Source: Corynebacterium aquilae DSM 44791
Lineage (GTDB): Bacteria > Actinomycetota > Actinomycetes > Mycobacteriales > Mycobacteriaceae
DNA length: 64,000 nt
Direction: 5' to 3'
NCBI RefSeq assembly: GCF_001941445.1
Contig: NZ_CP009245.1
Location: 1,759,992 to 1,823,991, forward strand
The notes beneath the pieces were generated by a model, which saw only the letters and a list, made by a program, of their open reading frames with translations, was not told the DNA's origin and did not search any database. The translations under genes and the position numbers were made by a program. Every line of letters begins with the position of its first letter. Positions within the stretch are counted from its first letter, which is position 1. Positions 36,473-46,207 of this stretch are shown here, piece after piece.

Positions 36473-37858
36473 ATGACCACTGATACCCAGCATTTCGACA
36501 TCGTCATCATTGGAACCGGGTCGGGTAACTCGATTCCTGGCCCAGAGTTTGAGGACAAGTCGATTGCCATCATCGAAAAGGGTGTTTTCGGTGGCACGTG
36601 CCTCAATGTCGGTTGTATTCCCACGAAGATGTACGTGTACGCCGCGGATGTTGCGCGGGAGATTCAGGAAGCAGCCCGCTACAACTTGCAGGCCACCTAT
36701 GAGGGCTGTGAGTGGTCCAAGATTGTCGATCGGGTCTTTACTGAGCGCATTGACAAGATTGCGGCTGGTGGTGAGCAGTATCGCCGTGGTAATGAGACTC
36801 CGAATATCACGGTGTTTGATGGTCATGCGCGTTTCACTGGCCCGAAGACTGTGAGCACCAAGGATGGCGATAAGGAGGTGTTGGTCTCTGGCGACACGAT
36901 CATTATTGCCACGGGTGCGCGCCCGACGGTGTTGCCCGTCATTGAGCAGTCGGGGGTGACGTACTACACGAACGAAAATATTTTGCGTTTGCCGCAGTTG
37001 CCGTCGTCGATGGTGGTGCTGGGCGGCGGGTTCATTGCCGCTGAGTTCGCGCATGTCTTTTCGTCCCTGGGTGTGGACGTGACGGTGATTAACCGTTCGC
37101 CGCGTTTGCTCAAGCACTTGGATGTTGAGGTTTCGGATCGTTTCACCGAGCTTGCTCAGCAGCAGTACACCTGCAAGTTGGGTCGCACCATTGATCAGGC
37201 CCGCGATGTTGATGGTGGGGTGGAGTTGGTGCTGGACAATGGGGAGAAGGTTCAGGCTGAGGTGTTGTTGGTCGCCACTGGCCGCACCCCGAATGGTGAT
37301 CAGATGGATCTGGATAAGGCCGGCATTGAGATGGATGGCCCCCGAATCGTGGTTGATGACTTTGGCCGCACCACGGCCGATGGGGTGTGGGCTTTGGGTG
37401 ATGTGTCGTCGCCGTATCAGCTCAAGCACGTCGCGAATGCTGAGATGCGTGCGGTCAAGCACAACCTGTTGCATCCTGAGGCGATGAAGAAGATGCCGCA
37501 TGATCTGGTTCCTGCCGCGATCTTCACGCACCCGCAGATCGCGACTGTCGGTTTGACTGAGCAGGAAGCTCGAGATGCTGGCATTAATGTCACGGTGAAG
37601 GTGCAAAATTATGGTGATGTGGCTTTTGGTTGGGCTATGGAGGACACCACTGGTTTTGCGAAGTTGATCGCTGATCGTGACAGTGGTCGTTTGGTGGGTG
37701 CGCACATTATTGGCCCGCAGGCGTCGACGCTGATTCAGCAGCTGATCACTGTGATGGCTTTCGATTTGGATGTTCGCAAGGTTGCCTCTGAGCAGTACTG
37801 GATCCACCCGGCGTTGCCGGAGTTGATCGAGAACGCCTTGTTGGGTTTGGAGTTCTAG
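36473..37858 (+). CDS. mtr: Mycothione reductase
   Basis: The predicted protein has 461 residues. It is a FAD/NADPH flavoenzyme that reduces mycothione to mycothiol, the actinobacterial thiol that replaces glutathione. It has the FAD fold DIVIIGTGSGN, the redox-active pair C43/C48 (GTCLNVGCIP), a second dinucleotide fold VVLGGGFIAAEFA, the ATGRTPNGD segment, and the C-terminal dimer face with the catalytic His-Glu pair (HPALPELIENALLGL). Lack of the fuller lipoamide dehydrogenase pattern and the -GNSIPGPEF- insert support Mtr over Lpd. It is probably monocistronic. Confidence 0.93.
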   Translation: MTTDTQHFDIVIIGTGSGNSIPGPEFEDKSIAIIEKGVFGGTCLNVGCIPTKMYVYAADVAREIQEAARYNLQATYEGCEWSKIVDRVFTERIDKIAAGGEQYRRGNETPNITVFDGHARFTGPKTVSTKDGDKEVLVSGDTIIIATGARPTVLPVIEQSGVTYYTNENILRLPQLPSSMVVLGGGFIAAEFAHVFSSLGVDVTVINRSPRLLKHLDVEVSDRFTELAQQQYTCKLGRTIDQARDVDGGVELVLDNGEKVQAEVLLVATGRTPNGDQMDLDKAGIEMDGPRIVVDDFGRTTADGVWALGDVSSPYQLKHVANAEMRAVKHNLLHPEAMKKMPHDLVPAAIFTHPQIATVGLTEQEARDAGINVTVKVQNYGDVAFGWAMEDTTGFAKLIADRDSGRLVGAHIIGPQASTLIQQLITVMAFDLDVRKVASEQYWIHPALPELIENALLGLEF

Positions 37859-37931
37859 CCCGCACTCCCCTTTTTCGCTTGTGTGCCACGCTGGTTTGTG
37901 TTGTGGCACGGTGATTGTTTTTGCAGCTGCG

Positions 37932-37965
37932 CAGCCCCCGTGAACCTTTGTGTTCGCGGGGGCTG
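37932..37965 (+). terminator. Stem-loop downstream of mtr
   Basis: A 14-bp stem, CAGCCCCCGTGAAC (37932-37945) with GTTCGCGGGGGCTG (37952-37965), one A:G-type difference pairing as G:U on one strand, and a 6-nt loop. It lies 73 bp after mtr; a T-run is lacking. Confidence 0.6.
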
Positions 37966-38049
37966 TGTGCTGGGATGGTGGGGGGCGGCGGTGGTTTTGT
38001 GTGGGTGTGTGGTCGTCTGTTGTGCCTGTGATGGATACAATGGCGCCTC

Positions 38050-39381
38050 ATGACCTCTACCAGTATCTATCGCGGAAAGCTTGCCCCGACCACTGCAGGC
38101 GTTTTGATCGCTGTCATTGCGTGTGCTTTTGACCAGACTGCGGTGACTGCGGTGATGCCGGCTATCACGGATGCTTTGGGGGGCACCAGCGCTTATTCTT
38201 TGTCGTTTGTGCTTCCTTTGGCCACGGGTGTGGTGGGGATGGTTTCAGCGGGGCTGCTTACGGATCGTTTCGGGGCGCGTACGTCCATGATGGCTGGCTG
38301 TTATACCTTCCTCGTGGGGTTGGTGCTTGCGATGGTCTCCCCTACTATGGCGATTTTTGTGCTCTCGCGGGCTATTCAGGGGCTTGGGGCTGGTGCTGTC
38401 ATTGTGGCGATCTATTCGGTGATCGGTTTGGCGTATCCGGCGCGGCTTCGCCCGAAGGTGTTTGCGGCGTTTGCTGGGGCGTATGTGTTGCCGAGTTTGG
38501 TGGGGCCGGCGTTGGCGGGGGCGATTGCGGAGTTGACCAGCTGGCATGGGGTTTTTGGGCTGGTGATTGTCACCTTGGTGGTGGCGATGCTGTTGTTGTC
38601 GAGGGTGCTGCGGACCTTACCGCGGGGTGGTGATAGCGCGCCGCGGAGTAAGCGCCAGGCGGTGGTTGCAGCGGTGTTGGTCGCGTTGTGTGTGGCGGCG
38701 ATGAATTTTTCTTCTCAGCTGTCGTCTTTGTTGTTTGCTGTCGCTTTGCTGCTGGCGGGTTTGGTGGGCACTTTGTTGGCGGTGCGCCCTTTGGTTCCGG
38801 GTCGCAATAGGTTGATGGTGACCCGCGCGTTGATTGACATGTTTTTTGCCGCTGAGATTTATCTGCCGTTGTTGTTGTCGCAGAATTATCATTTGGGGCC
38901 GACCTTGACGGGCATGGGGTTGACTGTTGCTGGGGTGACGTGGTTTGGCGCGTCGTGGGCGCAGTCGCGGTTTGGCGGTGCTTTTGCGTTGCAGTCGGTG
39001 ATGTTGTCGAGTTTCGCGGTGATGGGGGCTGGTACGGCGCTGATGACGGTGTCGGCGGCGTTGGAAACCCATTGGGGTGTAAGTGTTGCGGGGTGGGGTA
39101 TCGCTGCGGCGGGTATGGGTTTTGTGTATCCGCGGTTGTCGAGTGAGACCCTGGAGCGCGCGGGTGCTTCGAATACTGGTTTCCATGGTTCTGCGCTGCA
39201 GGTGATGGGCACGGTGGGTATGACGTCGATGATTTCGATCGCCGGGTTGTTGCAGACCTCGGGTGCGCGTTTCTTTCCCGATTACAAGTTCACTGCCCTG
39301 TTTTTGGCGATTACTGCGGTCACGGTGCCGCTGGTGGCGTTGTGGTCGCCGAAAAGTCCCTGGGGGCCGGGCCGGGGTTGA
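38050..39381 (+). CDS. MFS transporter, 12-TMS exporter-like
   Basis: The predicted protein has 443 residues with about 12 to 14 membrane segments. FDQTAVTAVMPAITDALGG resembles helix 1 of DHA2-type exporters; GLLTDRFGART is motif A, and SRAIQGLGAGAVI follows. The C-terminal half is less typical. TACAAT lies 9 nt upstream of the ATG, so the mRNA may be leaderless. It converges with the HAD gene, 21 bp away. The substrate is unknown. Confidence 0.83.
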   Translation: MTSTSIYRGKLAPTTAGVLIAVIACAFDQTAVTAVMPAITDALGGTSAYSLSFVLPLATGVVGMVSAGLLTDRFGARTSMMAGCYTFLVGLVLAMVSPTMAIFVLSRAIQGLGAGAVIVAIYSVIGLAYPARLRPKVFAAFAGAYVLPSLVGPALAGAIAELTSWHGVFGLVIVTLVVAMLLLSRVLRTLPRGGDSAPRSKRQAVVAAVLVALCVAAMNFSSQLSSLLFAVALLLAGLVGTLLAVRPLVPGRNRLMVTRALIDMFFAAEIYLPLLLSQNYHLGPTLTGMGLTVAGVTWFGASWAQSRFGGAFALQSVMLSSFAVMGAGTALMTVSAALETHWGVSVAGWGIAAAGMGFVYPRLSSETLERAGASNTGFHGSALQVMGTVGMTSMISIAGLLQTSGARFFPDYKFTALFLAITAVTVPLVALWSPKSPWGPGRG

Positions 39382-39402
39382 TGCCGGCAGGGTTGGCTGG
39401 GG

Positions 39403-40230
39403 TTAGGCGCCGAGCAGCGGGGTGACGTAGTCGGCGACGCTGTCGACGACGACGTCGGTGTGTTTTTTCACGTCCTCGGGTGAGTGCGTGAGGCTGGCGC
39501 TGTGGTCGGCCCACTGGTGCATGGGGATGTCGTTGTAGTTGTCGCCGATGGTGCGGGTCAGTGTGGGTGGGGTGGGCAGTGTTTCGATGACGCGGTCAAG
39601 GCCTTTGGCTTTGGTGCAGCCGGGTGGGGCGATGTCGAGGAAGTCGAGGTTTTTGTGGACGTCGATGGCGTCGCCGTAGCGCTGGTTGAGTGCCGCGTGG
39701 AGATCGTCGATGCCGTAGCCTTCGGCGCTGGGGTGTTGTTCGTTGCTGGGCAGCCATAGGGGCAGCCCGGTGATGATGTTTTCGCCGATGCGTCCGGTTC
39801 CTTCGGCGGCGTAAAGGTCGAACAGTTCTGTGCTATGCCCGGGCCCGACGTTGGAAAAGAGGATGGAGTCGCGGGTGTCGAGGAAGGTTCCGCAGGCGGC
39901 AACTTGGGGCCATTGGCGGATGAAGTTGAGGATGTCTTGGGCGATGTCGGTGTCGAGGGGTTGGGTGTAGATCGGGGTGTAGTGGGCGTCGGTGACGACG
40001 GCGCCGCTGCACATGACGAGGTAGTCGACGTCGAGGTGTTGTTGGTGGAGCAGGTCGCGGGTGAGGTTGAGGGAGCGGCCGGTGGCGATCGCCAGTGTTG
40101 CGCCGCGCTGGCGCCAGCTGTTCAGGGCGGTTTTGTCGGCGCTGTTGATGTGGTGGTGGAACACGAGGGTGCCGTCGAGGTCGCTGGCTAGCAGTTGACC
40201 GGCGATGTCGGTGGGGGCTTGGGTGGTCAT
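39403..40230 (-). CDS. Cof-type HAD hydrolase
   Basis: The predicted protein has 275 residues. It has HAD motif I SDLDGTL (Asp17 nucleophile, Asp19), motif II ATGRSL, a Lys in [11 protein letters not shown] and motif [12 protein letters not shown]. The large cap (about 90-200) is the Cof (C2B) class that acts on sugar phosphates, nucleotides or flavin phosphates. Its ATG overlaps the cobQ stop by 4 bp, so it is co-transcribed with cobQ. A corrinoid-related phosphatase role is possible but speculative. Confidence 0.85.
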   Translation of the reverse strand: MTTQAPTDIAGQLLASDLDGTLVFHHHINSADKTALNSWRQRGATLAIATGRSLNLTRDLLHQQHLDVDYLVMCSGAVVTDAHYTPIYTQPLDTDIAQDILNFIRQWPQVAACGTFLDTRDSILFSNVGPGHSTELFDLYAAEGTGRIGENIITGLPLWLPSNEQHPSAEGYGIDDLHAALNQRYGDAIDVHKNLDFLDIAPPGCTKAKGLDRVIETLPTPPTLTRTIGDNYNDIPMHQWADHSASLTHSPEDVKKHTDVVVDSVADYVTPLLGA

Positions 40231-41726
40231 GGCGTGGGGGTGCGTCCTGTGGTGGTCTGGGTGCGGGTGCGGTAGGTGCGGATATTGTCAAGAAGGGCGT
40301 CGATGTCGACGTGTTGTTCCCAGGCGTCGGCGATGGCGTCGAGTTGTGCCATGCGGGCGTCGTTGAAGCTGGTGTTGGGGCTGACGATGAAGGTGTCGCC
40401 TTTACCACAGTGGGTGGCGATGTCGCGGAGGAAGGCGCGGCGGAAGGCGTCGTTTTCCAATTGTCCGTGGCGGTGGGTGCCGTAGAGTGCGCCGCGGCGG
40501 TTTCCTTCCTCACCGATCCAGGGTTTTTCGGTGGTGCGGCTGACTTGTCCGTGGTGGACTTCGTAGGCGCCGTCGTCGTGCCGGATGAGGGTTTTGGTGG
40601 GGTGGAAGACGATGTCGGTGTCGAAGATGCCGAGCGCGGGCACGGGGGTGTGCGGGGTGTCGCTGAGGTGCTCAACGTCGTCGGTGATGGTGGCGCACAT
40701 CATTTGGTAGCCGCCGCAGATGCCGAGGACGGGGCGGCCGGTGGCGGCCCGGTCGGTGATGACCTCGGCTAGTCCGGTGTCTATCAACCATTGCAGGTCG
40801 CTGATGGTGGATTTGGAGCCGGGGATGATGACGAGGTCGGCGGTGGCGACGTGGTCGGGGTCGGTGGCCCAGCTGACGGTGACGCCGGGTTCGCAGGCGA
40901 GCGCTTCGATGTCGGTGGCGTTGGAGACGCGGGGTAGTCGGATGGCTGCCACGGTCAGCCGGCTTGTGCCGAGGGCGGTGGTGGGTGGGCCCAGGGGTGC
41001 GCCGACGATGGATTGGAGGGAGTCTTCGGCGTCGATCCACAGCCCCGGGATAAAGGGGAATACGCCGATGGTGGGTACTCCGGTGCGTTGGCGCAGCTCG
41101 TCGAGTCCGGGGGTGAGGATGCTTTCGTCCCCGCGGAATTTGTTGATGATGAAGCCTTGGATTCTGGCGGCGTCTGTGGGGTCGACGATGTGGTAGGTGC
41201 CGTAGAGGTGGGCGAGTACTCCCCCACGGTCGATATCGCCGATGATGTAGACGGGGAGGTTGGCGGCTTCGGCGAGTCCGAAGTTGGCGACATCGGTGTC
41301 GCGCAGGTTGGTTTCGGCGGGGGATCCGGCGCCTTCGACGACGACGAGGTCGTAGTCTTGTTCGAGTTGTTTTAAGGCCTGGGCGGCCGTGTTGCGCAGG
41401 TGGGTGCGGTGTTCGACGTAGCTGCGGGCGCTGACGTTTCCTTGGGCTTGGCCGAGGACGACGAGTTGGCTGGTGCGGTCGGATCCGGGTTTGAGCAGGA
41501 TGGGGTTGAATTCGACGCGGGGTTGCAGTCCGCAGGCGGCCGCTTGGAGGGCTTGGGCGCGCCCGATTTCGCCGCCGCTGGGGCACACGGCGGAATTGTT
41601 GGACATGTTTTGGGCTTTGAAGGGGGCCACGGATAGTCCCCTGCGGGTCAGGGCGCGGCATAGTCCGGCGGCGAGGATGGATTTTCCGGCGTCGCTGGTG
41701 GTTCCGGCGAGAAGCACTGCGGTCAC
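40227..41726 (-). CDS. cobQ: Cobyric acid synthase
   Basis: The predicted protein has 499 residues. It amidates four side chains of adenosylcobyrinate a,c-diamide, using glutamine and ATP. The N-terminal domain has [44 protein letters not shown] and the [15 protein letters not shown] segment; the amidotransferase domain has [12 protein letters not shown] and the nucleophile Cys in [14 protein letters not shown], then [11 protein letters not shown]. It is separated from cobB/cobO by 11 kb, yet completes the late cobalamin set. Confidence 0.95.
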   Translation of the reverse strand: MTAVLLAGTTSDAGKSILAAGLCRALTRRGLSVAPFKAQNMSNNSAVCPSGGEIGRAQALQAAACGLQPRVEFNPILLKPGSDRTSQLVVLGQAQGNVSARSYVEHRTHLRNTAAQALKQLEQDYDLVVVEGAGSPAETNLRDTDVANFGLAEAANLPVYIIGDIDRGGVLAHLYGTYHIVDPTDAARIQGFIINKFRGDESILTPGLDELRQRTGVPTIGVFPFIPGLWIDAEDSLQSIVGAPLGPPTTALGTSRLTVAAIRLPRVSNATDIEALACEPGVTVSWATDPDHVATADLVIIPGSKSTISDLQWLIDTGLAEVITDRAATGRPVLGICGGYQMMCATITDDVEHLSDTPHTPVPALGIFDTDIVFHPTKTLIRHDDGAYEVHHGQVSRTTEKPWIGEEGNRRGALYGTHRHGQLENDAFRRAFLRDIATHCGKGDTFIVSPNTSFNDARMAQLDAIADAWEQHVDIDALLDNIRTYRTRTQTTTGRTPTP

Positions 41727-41832
41727 AGGGGGTCCTTGGGTGCAGGTGGGGTGTGGGGTGGGTGGGAAAAACTCCCGCGGGTGCGTTGTGGGGTGCGGGG
41801 CGGGAGTTGTGGGGGTTGTGAAGGGTTGGCGC

Positions 41833-42702
41833 CTAGTCGATGGTGGGCAGGGTGAGGATTTCGTTGCCGTCGTCGGTGATGACGATGGTGTGCTCGAATT
41901 GGGCGGTGAATTTTTTATCGCGGTTGACGACGGTCCAGCCGTCGTCCCAGATGTCGTAGTCGAGACCGCCGAGGTTGATCATCGGTTCGATGGTCAGGGT
42001 CATGCCCGGTTCGAGGATGTCGGTGTAGGCGTCGGAGTCGTAGTGCAGGACGACGAGGCCGTTGTGAAAGGTGGGGCCGACGCCGTGGCCGGTGAAGTCG
42101 GTGACGACGTTGTAGCCAAAGCGTTTGGCGTAGACCTCGATGACGCGGCCGATGACGTTGATTTCGCGGCCGGGTTTGGCGGCGCGGATGCCACGCATGG
42201 TGGCTTCTTTGGTGCGTTCGACCAGCAGGCGGTGTTCTTCGCTGACGTTGCCGGCGAGGAAGGTGGCGTTGGTGTCGCCGTGGACGCCGTGGATATAGGC
42301 GGTGACGTCGATGTTGACGATGTCGCCGTCTTCGATGACGGTGCTGTCGGGGATGCCGTGGCAGACGACTTCGTTGAGGCTGGTGCAGCAGGATTTGCTA
42401 AAGCCGCGGTAGCCGAGGGTGGAGGGGTAGGCGCCGTGGTCGCACAGGTAGGTGTGGACGATGTCGTCGAGGTGGTCGGTGGTGACACCGGGGGCTACTT
42501 CTTTGCCGGCCAGCTGCAGCGCGTTGGCGGCGATTTCGCTGGCGACGCGCATTTTTTCGATGGTTTCGGGGGTTTGGATGTAGGGCTCCCCCATGGCTTC
42601 CTGGACGGTGTCTTTCCAGGCGTATTCGGGCCGTTCGATGTGTGCGGGGACTTCGCGGATGGGGGTGGGGGTGCCGGGGGTCAGGGGGGCGCGTGTAGTC
42701 AT
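41833..42702 (-). CDS. map: Methionine aminopeptidase, type I
   Basis: The predicted protein has 289 residues. It removes the initiator Met from new proteins. The five metal ligands are visible: Asp in VNIDVTAYI, Asp in GDTNATF, His in [10 protein letters not shown], Glu in LTIEPMI and Glu in FEHTIVI. The substrate His lies in VVCHGIPD. An N-terminal extension of about 40 residues with a Pro-rich segment matches the longer actinobacterial MapB type rather than the 250-residue type Ia. Confidence 0.95.
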   Translation of the reverse strand: MTTRAPLTPGTPTPIREVPAHIERPEYAWKDTVQEAMGEPYIQTPETIEKMRVASEIAANALQLAGKEVAPGVTTDHLDDIVHTYLCDHGAYPSTLGYRGFSKSCCTSLNEVVCHGIPDSTVIEDGDIVNIDVTAYIHGVHGDTNATFLAGNVSEEHRLLVERTKEATMRGIRAAKPGREINVIGRVIEVYAKRFGYNVVTDFTGHGVGPTFHNGLVVLHYDSDAYTDILEPGMTLTIEPMINLGGLDYDIWDDGWTVVNRDKKFTAQFEHTIVITDDGNEILTLPTID

Positions 42703-42767
42703 AACGCCCCATCATAATCCTGTTGTGGCGAAGGCTTTTGGTGGGCGGGTTATAGCGGGGTGGTGGC

Positions 42768-44594
42768 TTATTCGACCGGGGTGGTGTTTTCGTCGAGGGT
42801 GCGCAGGAAGTGGTCGGTGATGGCGACGGCGGATTCGGAGCCCCCGCCGAGCACGATGAGGGTGGCGAAGGCCATGTCGCCGCGGTAGCCGACGAACCAG
42901 GCGTGGGAGCCACCGGAGATTTCGGCTTCGCCGGTTTTGCCGAAGATTTCGCCTTGGGCTTGCATGCCGCGGGCGGTGCCGCTGGTGACGACTGCCCGCA
43001 TCATGGCGCGGAGTTCTTCGATGGCGTGTGCGCTGGGCGGGTCGACTTTTTCGCTGACGGTGGTGGTGTGCCCGCTGATGAGGGTCGGTGTGGGGGTGTG
43101 CCCGGCGGCGGCGGTGGCGGCGGCGAGCGCCATGCCGAAGGGGCTGGCGAGGTCTTTGCCTTGGCCGAAGCCGGCCTCGGTGCGGTCGACGAGTTCCTCG
43201 CCTTGGGGCACGGATCCGGTCATGCTGTTGATGCCGGGGATGTCGTAGTCCAGGCCGACGCCGAATTGTTTGGCGGTGGCTTGGAGTTGGCCGGGTTCGA
43301 GTTTGGAGGAGATGTCGGCGAAGGTGGTGTTGCAGGAGGCGGCGAAGGCGGATTGGAGGGGCACGTTGCCTTTGGAAAAGCCGTTGTAGTTGGTGACGAT
43401 GCGGTGGCCGATGTCCATGGTGCCGGGGCAGGGCACGATGGATTGGTTGCTGAGGTCTTGGTGTTCAACGCCGGCGGTGGCGGTGATCATTTTGAAGGTG
43501 GAGCCCGGCGGGTATTGGCCGGACATGGCGACATCACCGTCGCCGTCGGCGGCGGGAGTTTGCGCGACTGCCATGATGTCGCCGGTGGAGGGTTTGATGA
43601 CGACCATCATGGCTTTCATTTCGCGCCGCAAATCGACGGCTTTTTGGGCGGCGTCTTGGACGTTTTTGTCTAGGGATACCCGGATGGCGGGGGCGGGTTG
43701 GGGGTCGTGGCGGGTGAGCACTTCGAGCTGGGCCCCATTGTTGTTGGCGGCGATCACCTGCCAGCCTTTGGCGCCCTCCACTTCGTCGTGGACGATGTTT
43801 TCCACCCGGCTCATGATCTCCGGGGCGAAAGACGGGTCGGTGTTGATCATGCCGGCCTCCGGGTTAACGCGAATGCCGGGAAAATCCTGCAGCTGCTCTT
43901 TGATGGGCAGATATTGCGCTTCGGTGAGCATGGCAACGGAGATCGGATAGGAGGCCCCGTTTGCTTGATCCATCAGTTTCTTCGCGTCGACCAGGCCGAC
44001 CCGGTCGTCGGCGGCGTGCACCTGCTGAATCGCAGTGGCGATGCGGGCAGCGGCGGCGCGCACCGCAGCACTGTTGGTGGCGGCGGGGTCGATGAGGATG
44101 CGGTAGTAGGTGCCGGGGGCGAGGATTTCTGCCCCGTCGGCGCTGAGCACCCCGGCTTTCGGCGGGGTGATGGCGCGCAGCTCCATGTGCTGATTCGCAC
44201 CCAACCCCGGGTAGAGCACGCTGGGCTGCCAGCGGATGACCCAGCCTTTCGGGGTGCGGGACAGCATCATGGAGTTGTCGTAATCCCACACGCGCTGCCG
44301 CGGAAAGCTCCACTTCATGGAGTATTCGGCGGTGGCGTTGTCACCGCTGATGGTGGCTTTGTCGACTTCCCCGCTGAAACCATCGGCCTGCAGCCCCTCA
44401 TAGGAGGCGGTCAAGTCGGCCAGCGCCGCGGAGCGGGAATCGGTCAGTTCTGCTGCGGCCTGAAAATCCTTCGCCGCCACCGCGTCCAAAAATTCCTGCA
44501 CCACCGGCTGCGGCAGGTCGGGCTTGGGGGTGCACGCCACCAGGCCTAGGCCCGCGAGGGCGGCGACGCTGAGCACACTGACCACGGTTTTCAT
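42768..44594 (-). CDS. Penicillin-binding lipoprotein (class B transpeptidase)
   Basis: The predicted protein has 608 residues from the ATG at 44594. A signal peptide ends in a lipobox at Cys21 (LVAC). The N-terminal part (about 28-130) is a MecA-type NTF2-like domain, followed by a dimerisation segment and a transpeptidase domain with the three active-site motifs: S365-T-F-K368, S420-C-N422 and K553-T-G. It cross-links peptidoglycan outside the membrane. I recall its equivalents beside map in Mycobacterium (Rv2864c) and C. glutamicum. The NTF2-like domain is also found in low-affinity PBPs, so reduced beta-lactam affinity is possible. Confidence 0.9.
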   Translation of the reverse strand: MKTVVSVLSVAALAGLGLVACTPKPDLPQPVVQEFLDAVAAKDFQAAAELTDSRSAALADLTASYEGLQADGFSGEVDKATISGDNATAEYSMKWSFPRQRVWDYDNSMMLSRTPKGWVIRWQPSVLYPGLGANQHMELRAITPPKAGVLSADGAEILAPGTYYRILIDPAATNSAAVRAAAARIATAIQQVHAADDRVGLVDAKKLMDQANGASYPISVAMLTEAQYLPIKEQLQDFPGIRVNPEAGMINTDPSFAPEIMSRVENIVHDEVEGAKGWQVIAANNNGAQLEVLTRHDPQPAPAIRVSLDKNVQDAAQKAVDLRREMKAMMVVIKPSTGDIMAVAQTPAADGDGDVAMSGQYPPGSTFKMITATAGVEHQDLSNQSIVPCPGTMDIGHRIVTNYNGFSKGNVPLQSAFAASCNTTFADISSKLEPGQLQATAKQFGVGLDYDIPGINSMTGSVPQGEELVDRTEAGFGQGKDLASPFGMALAAATAAAGHTPTPTLISGHTTTVSEKVDPPSAHAIEELRAMMRAVVTSGTARGMQAQGEIFGKTGEAEISGGSHAWFVGYRGDMAFATLIVLGGGSESAVAITDHFLRTLDENTTPVE

Positions 44595-44690
44595 GCGCAC
44601 AACTGTAACAGTGCCCAGGGATGGTTTTGTTAAGGCGCACCGGCTGCCCACCACCAACCAACCCGGCCGGAATGCCCGCGAAAAGCCAAA

Positions 44691-44731
44691 CCCACCCGCA
44701 AGCTTCGCAACAGCGAAAACAAACGGGTGGG
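44691..44731. terminator. Stem-loop between ispG and the PBP gene
   Basis: CCCACCCG (44691-44698) pairs with CGGGTGGG (44724-44731) around a 25-nt loop. It lies downstream of ispG and upstream of the PBP, and may serve as an ispG terminator or a PBP leader element. Confidence 0.5.
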
Positions 44732-44754
44732 TGGTTCAGCGAAAAATCGCGAAA

Positions 44755-44794
44755 AAGGCTTAAAACCTTAAAGGCTTAAGGGCTTAAAGGCTTT
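44755..44794. repeat. Short degenerate tandem repeat after ispG
   Basis: Four near copies of a 7-10 nt unit ARGGCTTAA lie just after the ispG stop (44755, 44771, 44778 and 44787 areas). The copies contain CTTAAG-type self-complementary cores and could form small hairpins on the ispG mRNA end. Confidence 0.5.
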
Positions 44795-44799
44795 GTAGC

Positions 44800-45963
44800 C
44801 TACTTGGTGATAGACACCGTCGGAGCGCCGGTCGTGCCCTCATCCATGGTCTCAGCGATCTTCATCGCTTCCTCAATCAGGGTCTCAACGATCTGGGACT
44901 CCGGCACCGTCTTAATGACCTCACCCTTAACGAAGATCTGGCCCTTACCGTTACCGGAAGCCACACCCAGGTCAGCATCGCGCGCCTCACCCGGGCCGTT
45001 GACCACACAGCCCATCACCGCCACGCGCAGCGGCACATCCATGCCCTCCAGGCCGGCGGTCACTTCCTCAGCCAGGGTGTACACGTCCACCTGGGCGCGA
45101 CCACACGACGGGCAGGACACAATCTCCAGCTTGCGGGGACGCAAATTCAACGACTGCAGAATCTGGTCGCCAACCTTGATTTCCTCAACCGGATCAGCGG
45201 ACAGCGACACGCGAATCGTGTCGCCAATGCCCTCCGAAAGCAGCGCGCCAAACGCCACCGACGACTTAATCGTGCCCTGGAACGCCGGGCCCGCCTCCGT
45301 CACACCGAGGTGCAGAGGATAATCGCACTGGGCGGCCAACTGGCGGTAGGCCTCCACCATGATCACCGGATCATTGTGCTTGACCGAAATGGCAATATCA
45401 CCGAAGCCGTACTCCTCAAACAGGCCGGCCTCCCACAACGCGGACTCCACCAGAGCCTCCGGGGTGGCCTTGCCGTACTTCTCCATCAAACGCTTGTCCA
45501 AAGAACCCGCGTTGACACCAATACGGATCGGGATACCCGCATCACCGGCAGCCTTGGCTACCTCCTTGACGCGACCATCAAACTCCTTAATATTGCCCGG
45601 ATTCACACGCACCGCAGCACAGCCAGCATCAATGGCGGCAAAAATGTACTTCGGCTGGAAGTGAATATCCGCAATCACCGGAATCGGCGACTTCTTCGCG
45701 ATGATCGGAAGCGCCTCCGCATCCACCGTCTTCGGGCACGCCACACGAATGATGTCGCAACCAGAAGCAGTCAGCTGGGCGATCTGCTGCAGCGTGGCAT
45801 TGATGTCGTGGGTCTTCGTCGTCGTCATCGACTGAACCGAGATCGGATGATCCGAACCAACGCCAACCTTGCCCACCATCAGCTGGCGAGTTTTCCGCCT
45901 TGGAGCCAGGGTGGGCAGCGGAGCTTCGGGCATTCCTAGGCCAATGGAGGTGGGGTTAGACAC
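44800..45963 (-). CDS. ispG: 4-hydroxy-3-methylbut-2-enyl-diphosphate synthase
   Basis: The predicted protein has 387 residues from the GTG at 45963, which has AAAGGAG about 11 nt upstream; a longer frame to 46101 is hydrophobic and unrelated. IspG is the sixth enzyme of the MEP isoprenoid pathway and uses a [4Fe-4S] cluster. The cluster Cys occur in [10 protein letters not shown] and [12 protein letters not shown]; the TIM barrel has [18 protein letters not shown] and [10 protein letters not shown]. dxr of the same pathway is two genes upstream, as is conserved in actinobacteria. Confidence 0.96.
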   Translation of the reverse strand: MSNPTSIGLGMPEAPLPTLAPRRKTRQLMVGKVGVGSDHPISVQSMTTTKTHDINATLQQIAQLTASGCDIIRVACPKTVDAEALPIIAKKSPIPVIADIHFQPKYIFAAIDAGCAAVRVNPGNIKEFDGRVKEVAKAAGDAGIPIRIGVNAGSLDKRLMEKYGKATPEALVESALWEAGLFEEYGFGDIAISVKHNDPVIMVEAYRQLAAQCDYPLHLGVTEAGPAFQGTIKSSVAFGALLSEGIGDTIRVSLSADPVEEIKVGDQILQSLNLRPRKLEIVSCPSCGRAQVDVYTLAEEVTAGLEGMDVPLRVAVMGCVVNGPGEARDADLGVASGNGKGQIFVKGEVIKTVPESQIVETLIEEAMKIAETMDEGTTGAPTVSITK

Positions 45964-46207
45964 GGTGCGAAAACGCTCCTTTAAAAAGACCAAAACGGTG
46001 AGAATGAAAAACACAGAGCAAACACCACACGCGCACGCTGCCCAAAAAAGGGGCTGGAGGCAGCACACGCAAGCGCTCACCACTGTCAATGTCCGCGGCA
46101 ATCAACGCGCGGACCTATGGGGCAGATTCTATCACTGCCCACCCACCGCAGGCCGCCACCGACAAAGCCCGCCACACACCGCCGCACAACCCCACCCCAA
46201 CACACAG

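Noticed and set aside
45964..46101. N-terminal extension of ispG with a hydrophobic segment
   Set aside because: The strong AAAGGAG site and the family start support the GTG at 45963; IspG is cytoplasmic.
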